NCBI GenBank assembly: GCA_033782935.1
Contig: JAWQEG010001354.1
Coordinates: forward strand, 351,001 to 415,000
DNA: 64,000 nucleotides
Direction of reading: 5' to 3'
Source: Petrolisthes cinctipes
Lineage: Eukaryota; Arthropoda; Malacostraca; Decapoda; Porcellanidae
Shown here: positions 47,272 through 57,418 of the stretch, piece by piece
How positions within the stretch are numbered: the first letter of the stretch is position 1
Layout of the letters: every line of letters starts with the position of its first letter
Notes under the pieces: model-generated
What the model was told of the DNA's origin: nothing
Databases searched by the model: none
Seen by the model: the letters and a program-made list of their open reading frames with translations, nothing else
Translations under genes and position numbers: made by a program

Positions 47272-47461
47272 GAGAATGTAAACCTGATGAATAATGTATG
47301 GAGGAGAAGAGGGATGATAAGAGGAAGATGGATGGTGTAGAGGTGATGCTGTAAACAGAGAATGTAAGGAGAATGTAAACCTGATGAATAATGTATGGAG
47401 GAGAAGAGAGATGATAAGAGGAAGATGGATGGTGTAGAGGTGATGCTGTAAACAGAGAATG
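47272..47461 (+). repeat. Two tandem copies of about 95 bp
   Basis: Copies start at 47272 and 47369 with GAGAATGTAAACCTGATG and run to GTGATGCTGTAAACAGAG. Two differences at most. Confidence 0.9.
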
Positions 47462-47576
47462 GTGATACAATTCCTGCTAACCTGAAGTAGGATATATATA
47501 GTGTTTGTAGTATTTTATATTGTCTGGCGTTATTTCAAACATGTTATCAAACACTCCAAACCTTGTGTAGATAAAA

Positions 47577-47734
47577 GGGGAGATTCTTTTGTTGGTGAAT
47601 TGGAAAGTCTGTGATTGCTTCAAACTATGCCACGAATCAGTCCCCTATGAGTACCAGTTATGGCGTCTGTTTTCTGGCATAGTTAGGAGGAATCAGTAGC
47701 TTTCCTATTTGCCAACAAGAGAATCTGCCCTTAA
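47577..47734. mobile_element. TTAA hairpin MITE, copy 6
   Basis: Left end GGGGAGATTCTTTTGTTGG pairs with right end CCAACAAGAGAATCTGCCC, followed by TTAA (47731-47734). Inner arms TTCAAACTATGCCACGAA and GGCATAGTTAGGAGGAATC face each other. Confidence 0.75.
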
Positions 47735-48111
47735 TGAGGTAGAGATGATGTCAGTGAAATGATGGCAACAATTTCCTCCAATCTATCAATAAGGAAGGGT
47801 CTGTCAGAGAAGGTGGTCTGCTTTGTGACACAGTTGTCTACAATAATTGTCTTGTCTTCTTTATCAATGCGGTAAGTAATCAGTCAGTCAGATGAGGTGG
47901 TGATGGAGGTGATGACAAATATGAAAATGTCAGAGTATTGTACAGAGATAAATCACAGAAGGAAATAAAGAAAGTAGAAAGAGATAAAGAGAGGAGGGAG
48001 GGAAGAAAAAGAGAAAACTGGAAGGCATACAGAAAGGAAAGTGGAAGGAATAAATGGCTGATGGAATGAAAGGGGAAGGAAGAAATAAATTGTCAGGATT
48101 AAAAGACACAA

Positions 48112-48228
48112 CTTTTGCAAGTATGTCAGGAAACAGAACAAGATGAACAAATATAATGGTGGCCTGTTACTTGGAATAATTTGGAGGAATCATTTGCTCC
48201 AGATTTACCAACACTGTAATTCCCCCTT
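48112..48228. mobile_element. TTAA hairpin MITE, copy 7, partial
   Basis: Opposite orientation to copy 2, with AATTTGGAGGAATCATTTGC and AGATTTACCAACACTG leading to a CCCCC end. The left part is eroded. Confidence 0.6.
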
Positions 48229-48229
48229 G

Positions 48230-50730
48230 AACATTATGAAACATGTGATGGTAGGGATGGTAGGGGCAGGGGCTGCGTAATAACAGTAATACCAAGTAAT
48301 TTATGCTGCTGCCCATATTATCATATCTATCCTTCCTTCCCTTCTCCTCTCCTTCCGTCCAAATGTTCTCTGCCTTCTCCTTCATGTTTCCTTCCATCTT
48401 TTTCCCACACTTCAATTTTTCTTCGATTCTTTTTACCACCCTTAATTATTAATTTCCTTCCTTTCTTACATTCAGAGTGTTCTCTGCTTTCTTCCTTCTT
48501 GTTACTAAAGTTTTTTTCTGTCACTAAAATTTCTCTCCTCTTTTTCATATAATTTGTCCGCCTTATCTTTGATGACTGTTAGCCTTTACCTCCTTACTAC
48601 CTCCCTTCCTCCCTTCCTTTCTCTATCCGATTCATTGTCACTTCTCCTTACTTCCAAACCCTTTACAAGTTCGCCACTCTTCCTGCTATCACTTCCCTTG
48701 AGTTATCTTTTCCTTCTCTTCTTCCTAATCCGTCCTCCTTGTTCCATTCCTAATTTACACCATTTCTCATTAATTTACTTCACACTGTACTACAGTGTCT
48801 ATATTTTATTAATTATATCTTTCTGTCTACTGCCTAGAGGCCATAGAATCACTCAGTGGGGGCCATCATCACAGCAAGGCCTACAAGGGTTTCTGTCCCT
48901 TTCCTTCTTCTCACATTACAACTCTAAGTTAAGGCCCATATTTCCACCCCATTCTTTAAGTCTCAGGCCAATCACTCATTCTTTTCACTTCCCCACCACA
49001 ACTCTTTATCACACCTCGTTCCTCCACTCCCATCCCTTCTGAAATCTCTCCCTCCCTCTCTTCCTGCAGTACAATCACATACTCTTTTCCTCTCTTCACC
49101 CGCCTCTACATATTACATTTTCAACTTGTCTTCCCTCTGTCCACACTGACTCTCATTCATCTTTATTCTCTCGGTTCCTCATACTCCCTCGTCGCTGCAT
49201 AATCGAGTTAAGTAAAAACGTTTTGTTTTTTTCAACTTCGTGCAATTTTTGGTAAAGCTTTTGTTGAGAGGTTGGAATGATATATACAACAGTATTTATA
49301 TGTATTGACTAGCCACTCGGACCTTTTCGTCTAGTACCCCAGAAGGAACTTGGATATCGGTTTTCATTGTTTACTCGGTCCAGAAAGTGTTGCCAGCACC
49401 CCTGTGACTGGTGCTATGTAAGGTTGACACTCATGACATACGGAAGGGGTCCCTTACTCCTCCCTCTCACCCCGTCAGTTTTTATGTTTATTGTTTTAAC
49501 TGAGTGCAATGTTTTGTATTATTCAGTAATTAACACAATATTCACATAAATGGTTAAATTATAACGTTGTTTTATACAAGTAAAAAGTCATTGAGTATTC
49601 AATTGATTAAGTATAATAAGTATAATAGATCAGGTAATGATGCATATCAATGCACATCATTACCATCATGATAAACAGTATTTTATCTGAGGAAGTGTGG
49701 CCGTCAATGTTATAATTATTATATATCATGATATATTGATCAGTATATTTAATGTTTTACATATTTAATTAACATTTGGTTTGCCATAGCAGAGAAGAGT
49801 TGCGGACAAAAAACAACAGAGAGTAACAGTAACAAACATCCTCTCAAGCTGACAGCCCGAGGCTGACTGAGGATCAGTTGACTTGAGTCAGCTCAGCGTG
49901 ACATTATTTATATAGTGGTGAGTCACGATGGTCAATCAGACGTCTTGGATTAATGAAGAGTGTCAACCCTAACGATTAACAATATATAAAGTAACGTAGG
50001 GATGGTTCCAAAACTCTTCTTTGCCAAGTGTTCATGTATAATTCTGGCCTCCATGTGGACCTCCTTGACAAAATGACCTAACCAGCCTGTTAAATAGGCT
50101 CTCTTCACAGACCTATTCATTTAGTAGACCAGAAGAAGCTGCGACTCAAGTTTTCTTTGTTCATACATTATAGTACAGTACTCAACTCTGCTGCTACACT
50201 TACATGTACTGACAGACGGTGTTGTACTCTGATGTGACTGTCATCACTGTACACTCCTGTTACACTTGTACTGACAGACTGTGTTGTAATCTGATGTGAC
50301 TGCCATCACTGTAATCTCCTAACATCGACCATTGATCCGGTCGTCATAATGAAGTCTTTAACTCGCATCGTTCGACCGGAAATAACCTCCAGTGACCTTA
50401 CATTCCAGTAACCACACATGACCTCAAAGGTTGGTTTGATTGGTATTGTAACCAATTCTGAGTCATAATGATTCCAAATATGTAGGTCAAGTCCAGGTGA
50501 AATGAAGGGTGAGAGTCGTTCGTGAACAAACCAACCAACAAATAGTAAATGCCCATTATATGTACTCATATATATATAATATATTATATGGTATCTGACT
50601 GACCCTCTATACAAACCTAATAAGCTGGTACCCTAGAGGGAGCTCCAACCCGGGTTTGCCTTGTTCATATATTATTTATATTGTGGGATGAATGGTATGT
50701 TGAGAAATAACTACGTTGATTCAAGATAAA
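48230..50730. other. Non-coding stretch
   Basis: A long pyrimidine-rich zone (48310-49160), then AT-rich DNA. A duplicated block of about 65 bp at 50195-50320 holds TGTACTGACAGAC and TCTGATGTGACTG. No gene. Confidence 0.5.
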
Positions 50731-50852
50731 TTAAGGACCCTGTGGTTGTGTATGAAAATTGGAGGCTTCTGATTCCTCATGACCATGCCACGAAACAAAT
50801 TCCTTCCATTAAAGTGATGTTTCGTGGCAATATTTGAAGGACTCGATTGTGG
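50731..50852. mobile_element. TTAA hairpin MITE, copy 8, partial
   Basis: Starts at TTAA (50731-50734), with TTCTGATTCCTCATGACC and CATGCCACGAAACAAA facing TGTTTCGTGGCA. It runs into a CA microsatellite at about 50856-50878, and the right end is lost. Confidence 0.6.
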
Positions 50853-51347
50853 TGCGCACACACACACACACACACACAAAGGAGTGGCAGGTAGTCACAC
50901 ACGCGGGTCAGGTCAGGTCACAGGTAGAAAGGGTGTGCCCCAGGGTAAGGATTTTCACTCACCTCAGGTCAGATCAGGTGTGTACACACAGACATACAGG
51001 CGGCTGTACCCACAAAGAACATTCTAGACATACCTGGGTAAGCCACGCCTCCCAACTCATACCATTGGCTAGGCCTAGATAGAATTACTTTGATTACTAG
51101 CTCCTCCCACTGTCCTATGATATAAATTGGGACAGACAACAGAGGACGAGGTGAGACGATCAGAGTGAGTCAGAGATCAGAGTAAACCCCAGAACAGCCA
51201 GCCACGGTGAGCCAGCATCAGCCCAAGGAGCTAGCCAGCCAGCCAGACAGACAGCCCAAGGAGCTAGCCAGACAGACAGGATGATGATGGTGGCATAAGT
51301 GAGGGAAGAGTGAGGAGTAGGAGGAGCAGCTACTCCACCTAATTGCC

Positions 51348-53210
51348 ATGCCACCCAAGCGTGGCAGGGATGGTTCCTCCCCCCAAGTGGCCTCCACCCC
51401 CAAGAAGGCTGCTCGTGACCTGGATAGTAGCAGCGACGCCTCGCTGGAGCAGGCAGCCCGGCACCTCGAGCACCTACTCGAGGAGAATGTGGTCACCCCA
51501 CTTGGACTGTCATCCTTGAGTGGCAAGGAGGGGCAGCAGGAGAATGAGGTCGCCCCACTTGAACTGTCCTCCTTGAGTGGCAAGGAGGGGCAGCAGGAGA
51601 ATGAGGGCACCCAACTTGAACTGTCCTCCTTAAGTAGCAAGGAGGGGCAGCAGCAGCCGGAGGACGACCAGGGAGATCAGGGGTGGATACTCGTCGTAGG
51701 GCGCCGTGCCAGCCACCAGCAATCCACGAGGCCCAAGTTCAAGTTGGGCAGCCTTGGGGACCATGGCAGTCCTTACCAGGCCATCACTGCTCTCGAGAGG
51801 GAGCATCCGACCCTGAGGATGGAAGTAAGGCCCAATCTCCAGGGCGAGTACGTCCTCACGCCTAAAGATGAGGACTCCACATCGCTCCTGCGCCGCATTG
51901 CGGAGGAAGGGAACAAGGTGCTACTCCTTGACCCCAGTGAAAGGAGGCATAAGGTGGTGCTTGAGCGGTACCCACTAGACCTGCCCCTCGACGCTGTGGA
52001 GGCTCACCCTCAGGTGGCCTCCGCCAAGCGCCTACACTCCCCAAGGAATAAGCAGCTCACAAGGCAAGTACTTCTAGTGTTTGTGGGGCTGCTGCCCACC
52101 AAACTGGACCTTGGTTGTTGGGGCAGATACTCTCTGCGGTCATACCAAGGAGAGCCGGTCAGGTGCTACAGGTGCCAGCGTTTCGGCCACCTGCAGGCAC
52201 GGTGTGAACATGCTGCCAGGTGTGGAGTGTGCAGCCTGTCCCACCCTACGGAGGAGTGCATTGCCCGCCACAGTGCCAACGAGGCCACCTCCGCCAGGTG
52301 CCCTAACTGTGGGAAAAGCCACCATGCTTGGAACCCCCGGTGCCCAGAGAGGCGCCGCAGACTGCCCCAGCCACCACAGCAGCAACAGCAGCAATACCAG
52401 GCTCCACCGAGGCGGAAAAAACGCAGCCGCCCCCAGGCAACTCGTGACCAGCCCCGACAGCATAGGACCTCCCAGCAGCAGAATAGGACAGGTGCACCAC
52501 CTGGACACGCCCAGCAACAGGCCCACCAACAACGGCAGCCTCCACATGGCCAGCCTCCACACGGCCGGCCCCAACAACAGGCCACCCAGCAGCAGCCCAG
52601 TAGGAATGCACCACGTGGCCAGCCTCAGCAGGCCACCCAGCACCCGCAGCAGCAGTCTCGCACTAATGCATCACGCAGTCAGCACCAGCAGCAGCGGCCA
52701 GGTGGCCAGCCTCGGTCCCGGACCCAGTTACAGCCACAGCAGCAGCGGCGACAGCCAACCGTGGAGACGGAAATGGGTGGCCGCACTCCCTCATACCAGC
52801 CCCCCACTCAGAACAGTGAAGCCTGGCCTTGCCTCCCAAGCAGCAGCAACGGCATACAGGGCAGAGCCCCTCACGGTGACACCCCCGCCCCTGTGATGAT
52901 GGAGAGGAGGAAGTGGAGTGGTATGGCCCCAAGCGAACCTCTCCACGGCGTGGAGGCCCGCCTCAGTGAAGAGACCCGCACAGTGGTCAACTGCATCATG
53001 GCGCGGATGATGCAGCTAATAGCAAAATTGATGGCCAGCCCTGATCACGCCAAACAGGATGATCTGGACGAGCTCCTCCGCCAGGAGACGGTCACGGCCA
53101 TCTCCGATTGCGGCCTCCTGTCACCACCAACCACCTCGGAGGATACATGCATACGCTCCCCCCTCCAACCAGCAGACCACCAACACCATCATGGAGAGGC
53201 GATGTGCTGA
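51348..53210 (+). CDS. LINE ORF1, zinc-knuckle nucleocapsid-like protein
   Basis: 620 aa. It starts MPPKRGRDGSS, a basic N-terminus. A 57-bp unit (LSSLSGKEGQQENE...) is repeated three times at 51507-51677. A middle domain (about residues 120-260) resembles the ORF1 core that precedes zinc knuckles. The knuckles are CYRCQRFGHLQARC, CGVCSLSHPTEEC and CPNCGKSHHAWNPRC. A long Gln/Pro/His-rich low-complexity tail (52360-52760) follows, and the C-terminus is a Cys-poor helical segment. It should bind the element RNA. It ends at a TGA within ORF2, at 53208-53210. Confidence 0.9.
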   Translation: MPPKRGRDGSSPQVASTPKKAARDLDSSSDASLEQAARHLEHLLEENVVTPLGLSSLSGKEGQQENEVAPLELSSLSGKEGQQENEGTQLELSSLSSKEGQQQPEDDQGDQGWILVVGRRASHQQSTRPKFKLGSLGDHGSPYQAITALEREHPTLRMEVRPNLQGEYVLTPKDEDSTSLLRRIAEEGNKVLLLDPSERRHKVVLERYPLDLPLDAVEAHPQVASAKRLHSPRNKQLTRQVLLVFVGLLPTKLDLGCWGRYSLRSYQGEPVRCYRCQRFGHLQARCEHAARCGVCSLSHPTEECIARHSANEATSARCPNCGKSHHAWNPRCPERRRRLPQPPQQQQQQYQAPPRRKKRSRPQATRDQPRQHRTSQQQNRTGAPPGHAQQQAHQQRQPPHGQPPHGRPQQQATQQQPSRNAPRGQPQQATQHPQQQSRTNASRSQHQQQRPGGQPRSRTQLQPQQQRRQPTVETEMGGRTPSYQPPTQNSEAWPCLPSSSNGIQGRAPHGDTPAPVMMERRKWSGMAPSEPLHGVEARLSEETRTVVNCIMARMMQLIAKLMASPDHAKQDDLDELLRQETVTAISDCGLLSPPTTSEDTCIRSPLQPADHQHHHGEAMC

Positions 53211-56200
53211 AGATGCCTCCCATGGGGATCAGACTGCAGGACCCCCCAGGCTCAAAGTCCTGCAGTGGAATGTGCAGGGCCTGCGACCCAAGAGGCACCA
53301 GGTACTGCAGGCTGTCTTCGAGGAGCACTTTGACATTGTGCTCCTCCAGGAAACACTAACGCCCGCTGACTTTGAATGGAGGGTGGCGGGCTACACACTC
53401 CACATGCTCCCTGCCTTGGAGGGCACTCGCGGATGTGCAGCACTAGTGAGGAGCACCATCCCCCACTGTAGAGTAGCAGCCCCAGTCCACTGCGGGGATG
53501 GGGTGGAGGTGCTGGCGCTAGAGCTGCAGGTTGGAGGCCTCCTGCTCCTGGTGTACAACATATACAGGAGCCAGCGACACCAGCTGGAGGCTGGGGAACT
53601 GCTCAGCCTTGCCTCCCACTCCAGTGTCCTGGTGGCGGGAGACCTCAATGCCCACCACCCCATGCTGCAGTCGCCATCCCCAACCAATGAGACGGGCCGC
53701 CACCTGGCTGTGCTGCTCGAGGATATCCCTCACGTCAGCCTTCTCAACACTGGGGAGGCCACCCACACCCGAGGGGGGAGGCTTGACCTCACCCTGGTGT
53801 CTAGTGACCTGGCTGCCGACGCCATCTGGGAAGTGCACCCCACCCTCACCAGCGACCACTTCGCCACCCTCACTTCCCTCCCAGTGGCCCCCCCTGTCCC
53901 GCCCCGTCCTCCCCCTCGATGGAACATAAGGAGGGCGGATTGGAGCAGGTTTCAGGCCTCCCTCAACGAGTGGTGGGCCGATTATCAGCCACCGGACGAC
54001 CTACACCAGCAGGAGAGAGACCTGACAGCGGCCATCCAGACAGCAGCCACCACAGCCATACCCATGTGTGCCCCAAGTCGCCGCCACCGAACAGACTGGT
54101 GGTACTATAATGATGAGGTGCGCGAGCACAACCACCGAGTCAACCTGCACCGGAAACTCTACAAGAAACGCCCCAATCCCAACAACCTGAGACTCCTGCA
54201 GGAAGTAGTGGCCCGTGCACGGCAGGTGTCCCTGAGGGCCAAAGAAGACAAGTGGCTGGAGTGGTGCGCCACTTTTAGCCAGCACACGTCCCTAGGTCAG
54301 ATGTGGAGAAGTGTGAGGACAGCCTCTGGCGCTGCCCCACCCCGCCCGGCAGCACACCCGCACCCACAGCAGGAGGCAGAGAGGCTCGCCACTATCTTCA
54401 CCTCGCGGGGCTCCAGCAACCAGCTTCCTCTCCACACACGACGCACCCAACAGCAGCTCCAGCCACACCGCGACGAGGCTGTCAGGGAGGCGATGGAGGT
54501 AGCTGACATGACTGACCGGCCTTTCTCCCTTCAAGAGTTGCAACAGGCAAAGAGGCGAGGCCGCGACACAGCAACGGGTGCAGACGGTGTGCCATACTCC
54601 ATGCTGGCTCACGCAGGGCCGGCTGGGGACGCCGCGCTGTTAGCCACGCTCAACGCCTCATGGACAGCGGGACGCCTGCCGCCCGCTTGGAAGGAAGCCG
54701 ACATCCAACCGATCCCCAAACCGAGAGAGCCCTCCAAGCTTAGGCCCATCTCTCTCCTCAGCTGCTTAGCCAAAACAGCCGAGAAAATGGTGCTAGCTCG
54801 GCTACAGTGGCACATAGGGCCCTCTCACCCACACATATTTGGCTACACCCGCGGAGTGAGCACAGCAGACAGTATCCTCGCCCTGATGACTCATATCAAC
54901 CACCGCCCCACCGTTGCTGTCTTCATCGACCTGGAGAAGGCATTCGAACTGGCCAGCCCCCACGCCATCCTCGACGCACTTGTGAAGAAAGGGGTGCGAG
55001 GAAGGATGCTGGCGTGGCTTCGCGACTTCCTGCAGCACCGCCGTGCCAGGGTCAGATTCCAGGGCCACAAGTCGAGCTTCCAAGAGATGGAAAATGGGAC
55101 ACCCCAGGGCAGCATCCTCAGCCCCCTACTTTTCAACCTGCTGATGGAGCAACTGGTAGCCCTGCCTTTCCATACCGGCACCGTCTTGCTGAGTTACGCA
55201 GACGACCTCGCCCTCATGGTCACCGGAAAGGGCAACAAGCTCAGGAAAACACAGCAAGCGCTTGACCTCATCAGCGAGAAGTGCCAAGACCTGGGGCTCA
55301 AGATATCAGCAGAGAAGACCCGGGCCATGATGTTAAAGGCGGCGGACCCAGCATGGCAGCTCCGCGTCCAGGGAATCGATCTGGCCTGGACCAACTCCTA
55401 TCAGTACCTCAGTGTGTGGGTCGACAAGCGGCTGTCCTTCACAACCCACGCCGCCTACCTGAGGGAGAGGACGCAGGCCAGGCTGAACGTGATGCGGGCC
55501 ATGACGCGACCCACTGCGGGCGCCACCTTCTCCGTTTTACGCCTGTACTACGTGCAGGCGGTACGCTCCCTGGTAGACTACAGCGCCCTTGTCCTCCTAG
55601 CACTCTCCCCAAACCAGCAGGAGCGGCTCGAGGTAGTGCAGAACACCGCCATGAGGACCATGCTGGGAGCTCCGAGGTGGACCAGTGCATGCGTCATGCA
55701 GAGTGAGACCAGCCTGGTACCCCTCACCACCAGGGTACAGCACATCACAGCCTGCCGCATATCGAGGGTGCTGCAGCGCGACGCGGAGGGTGTGACACAG
55801 AGGAGACTGCGGCTGGCGGCCACCCAGGGCGTCGACACTTTACGCCGCAACCCGTGGCTGCTTCAAGCCACCCTGGCCCACACAAAGGACTGGCTGCAGG
55901 CGGACCTCCCTGCCCCCACCTATCATGCCCCGCCCCCATGGGAGCCCCACGCGGCAGTTTTCTCCGCCACGCAGCTGCCCGCCAGCAAGTCGCAGTGCAT
56001 CACAGAAGTAACTGAACAAGTAACTGAACCAGACAGTGCGGTGTACTACACCGACGGCTCAGTCGATCCTGACAACGGAAGAACGGGTGCTGCTGCCATC
56101 ACCAGAGGGACTGAGTTGTGCGAGAGGACCTCTAATCACTGCTCCACCCTACAGACAGAGCTGGTGGCCATCCAACTGGCTCTGGAGCACGCCCACCACC

Positions 56201-56907
56201 GACAGGAGCCCACCGTGATGCTGCACACAGACTCCAGAGCGGGGCTACAGGCCCTCCAGCAGCCGCATCCCAAAGACAATGTGGGCCTCATCACCACCAT
56301 TCTGGGTATCCTCCAGAGCATCGCCGCGCAGGGGCGGCAGGTGAAGCTCAACTGGATCCCTAGCCACGTTGGAGTACGAGGCAATGAATTCGCTGACGCA
56401 GCCGCCAAGAGAGCCGCTGGTGGCCCCCAGGTGACCAGGCATGTGTCCCCCAGTCTGCGTCAAGTAAAGGCACGTGCCAAGCGCGCCGCAGTCCAGCACG
56501 CCCACCACACACACCGGCAACTGGAAGCGAGGAAGAGACAGGCGGCTTGGTACGCTGCCGCCACCGACTACCAGCCACTGGATGCCTCCCAGCAACAGCC
56601 TAGGTCAGACGGGGTGCTGCTACAGCGCGTAAGGCTGGGCTACTGCACCAGGGAGGAGCTGTACGACGGCTTCCAGGGGCAGGAGTGCGACCACTGCGGG
56701 AAGCACTGCCGCCACCCGCTAGTACACTACCTCGTTTCCTGCCCGACCACGGCCGCCCTCAGATCAGCGCCGTTACCACCAACCGCCGCCCAGCCTGCGG
56801 GTTGGGGACTTCTCAGCAGCCGCCAGGCCAGGGCCGCCCTCCTCGTTCGCCACACACCCACTGACCTGATGCTGCAGGTGCTCAGGGCGGCCCCCCCGCC
56901 CTGCTGA
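53191..56907 (+). CDS. LINE ORF2, endonuclease-RT-RNase H polyprotein
   Basis: 1238 aa from the ATG at 53191, chosen because it is the first ATG before the endonuclease and overlaps the ORF1 stop. The endonuclease has LKVLQWNVQGLRP, LLQETL, AGDLNAHHP, LDLTLVS and TSDHFATL. The RT has ATGADGVPYSMLAH, LRPISLLSCLAKTAEK, FIDLEKAFELAS, ENGTPQGSILSPLLF and the catalytic YADD at residues 669-672. RNase H (from about residue 950) has YYTDGSVDPDNG, TELVAIQLALEH, HTDSRAGLQAL and GNEFADAAAK. A C-terminal zinc motif, CDHCGKHCRHPLVHYLVSCP, follows. No stop or frameshift is present. It nicks target DNA and copies element RNA there. Confidence 0.95.
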   Translation: MERRCAEDASHGDQTAGPPRLKVLQWNVQGLRPKRHQVLQAVFEEHFDIVLLQETLTPADFEWRVAGYTLHMLPALEGTRGCAALVRSTIPHCRVAAPVHCGDGVEVLALELQVGGLLLLVYNIYRSQRHQLEAGELLSLASHSSVLVAGDLNAHHPMLQSPSPTNETGRHLAVLLEDIPHVSLLNTGEATHTRGGRLDLTLVSSDLAADAIWEVHPTLTSDHFATLTSLPVAPPVPPRPPPRWNIRRADWSRFQASLNEWWADYQPPDDLHQQERDLTAAIQTAATTAIPMCAPSRRHRTDWWYYNDEVREHNHRVNLHRKLYKKRPNPNNLRLLQEVVARARQVSLRAKEDKWLEWCATFSQHTSLGQMWRSVRTASGAAPPRPAAHPHPQQEAERLATIFTSRGSSNQLPLHTRRTQQQLQPHRDEAVREAMEVADMTDRPFSLQELQQAKRRGRDTATGADGVPYSMLAHAGPAGDAALLATLNASWTAGRLPPAWKEADIQPIPKPREPSKLRPISLLSCLAKTAEKMVLARLQWHIGPSHPHIFGYTRGVSTADSILALMTHINHRPTVAVFIDLEKAFELASPHAILDALVKKGVRGRMLAWLRDFLQHRRARVRFQGHKSSFQEMENGTPQGSILSPLLFNLLMEQLVALPFHTGTVLLSYADDLALMVTGKGNKLRKTQQALDLISEKCQDLGLKISAEKTRAMMLKAADPAWQLRVQGIDLAWTNSYQYLSVWVDKRLSFTTHAAYLRERTQARLNVMRAMTRPTAGATFSVLRLYYVQAVRSLVDYSALVLLALSPNQQERLEVVQNTAMRTMLGAPRWTSACVMQSETSLVPLTTRVQHITACRISRVLQRDAEGVTQRRLRLAATQGVDTLRRNPWLLQATLAHTKDWLQADLPAPTYHAPPPWEPHAAVFSATQLPASKSQCITEVTEQVTEPDSAVYYTDGSVDPDNGRTGAAAITRGTELCERTSNHCSTLQTELVAIQLALEHAHHRQEPTVMLHTDSRAGLQALQQPHPKDNVGLITTILGILQSIAAQGRQVKLNWIPSHVGVRGNEFADAAAKRAAGGPQVTRHVSPSLRQVKARAKRAAVQHAHHTHRQLEARKRQAAWYAAATDYQPLDASQQQPRSDGVLLQRVRLGYCTREELYDGFQGQECDHCGKHCRHPLVHYLVSCPTTAALRSAPLPPTAAQPAGWGLLSSRQARAALLVRHTPTDLMLQVLRAAPPPC

Positions 56908-57178
56908 CCACACCACAGCTCACTTTTTAGGTACCTGTGAGCACAGCACCTCTCGCCACCACCATGCAACCCAGCACGGGAACACCCAAACTCCAACCGG
57001 CGGGCTGATGCCCGCTTTGTGTAATTCAAGTATATTATATGTATAACTCTGTGCTATGTTTATGTATAATGTATTGTAATGCACAATAAACCTTAAATAA
57101 AAAAAAAAAAATATATAGAGGACGAGGTAGAACATCTCCTGGAGCAGACTAGAGAGGACTCAATATTTACATTATGAC

Positions 57179-57400
57179 CTACTTAAATCCACCAAAACGA
57201 GGGTGGCGTACCAGAAGTTCCTCCAGAACCTGATGGTTCAGCAGGTGTCGACAAACCACATCAAGTGGCAGGCCCCGGGGCAGCAAGTGTCGGACAGTGG
57301 GGCAGGCCAGACTATAGTGTTCTATAGTGTTAGCACGAGGCGCTCGACACAAGCGACTCTCAGTGAAGGGAGGCTCACCCTGCATCCCAGCAACCTGCCA
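57179..57400 (-). pseudogene. Older LINE C-terminal fragment
   Basis: The minus strand reads GAPRANT-like RAPRANTIEHYSLACP, then LLPRGLPLDVVCRHLL and LLVRHPRFGGF. This is the cysteine-histidine tail that follows RNase H in I-group LINEs of arthropods. Its sequence differs from the intact LINE beside it. The rest of that older element is not found left of the insertion, so it is a fragment. Confidence 0.55.
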
Positions 57401-57418
57401 CGGTGATATATGTATGTA

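Larger units (their letters stand above)
51141..57128 (+). mobile_element. Complete I-superfamily LINE with target duplication
   Basis: The body, 51153-57116, is flanked by a perfect 12-bp direct repeat AGAGGACGAGGT (51141-51152 and 57117-57128). It has a 5' UTR, ORF1 (51348-53210), ORF2 (53191-56907, overlapping by 20 bp) and a 3' UTR of about 200 bp ending in a poly-A tail after AATAAA-like signals at 57085-57098. Both ORFs are open with all catalytic residues. It is strongly GC-rich compared with its flanks. Nothing visible prevents activity. Confidence 0.93.

Noticed and set aside
52140..55939. Minus-strand frames within the intact LINE
   Set aside because: They are antisense shadows of ORF1 and ORF2, with Cys/Trp-rich or low-complexity composition.
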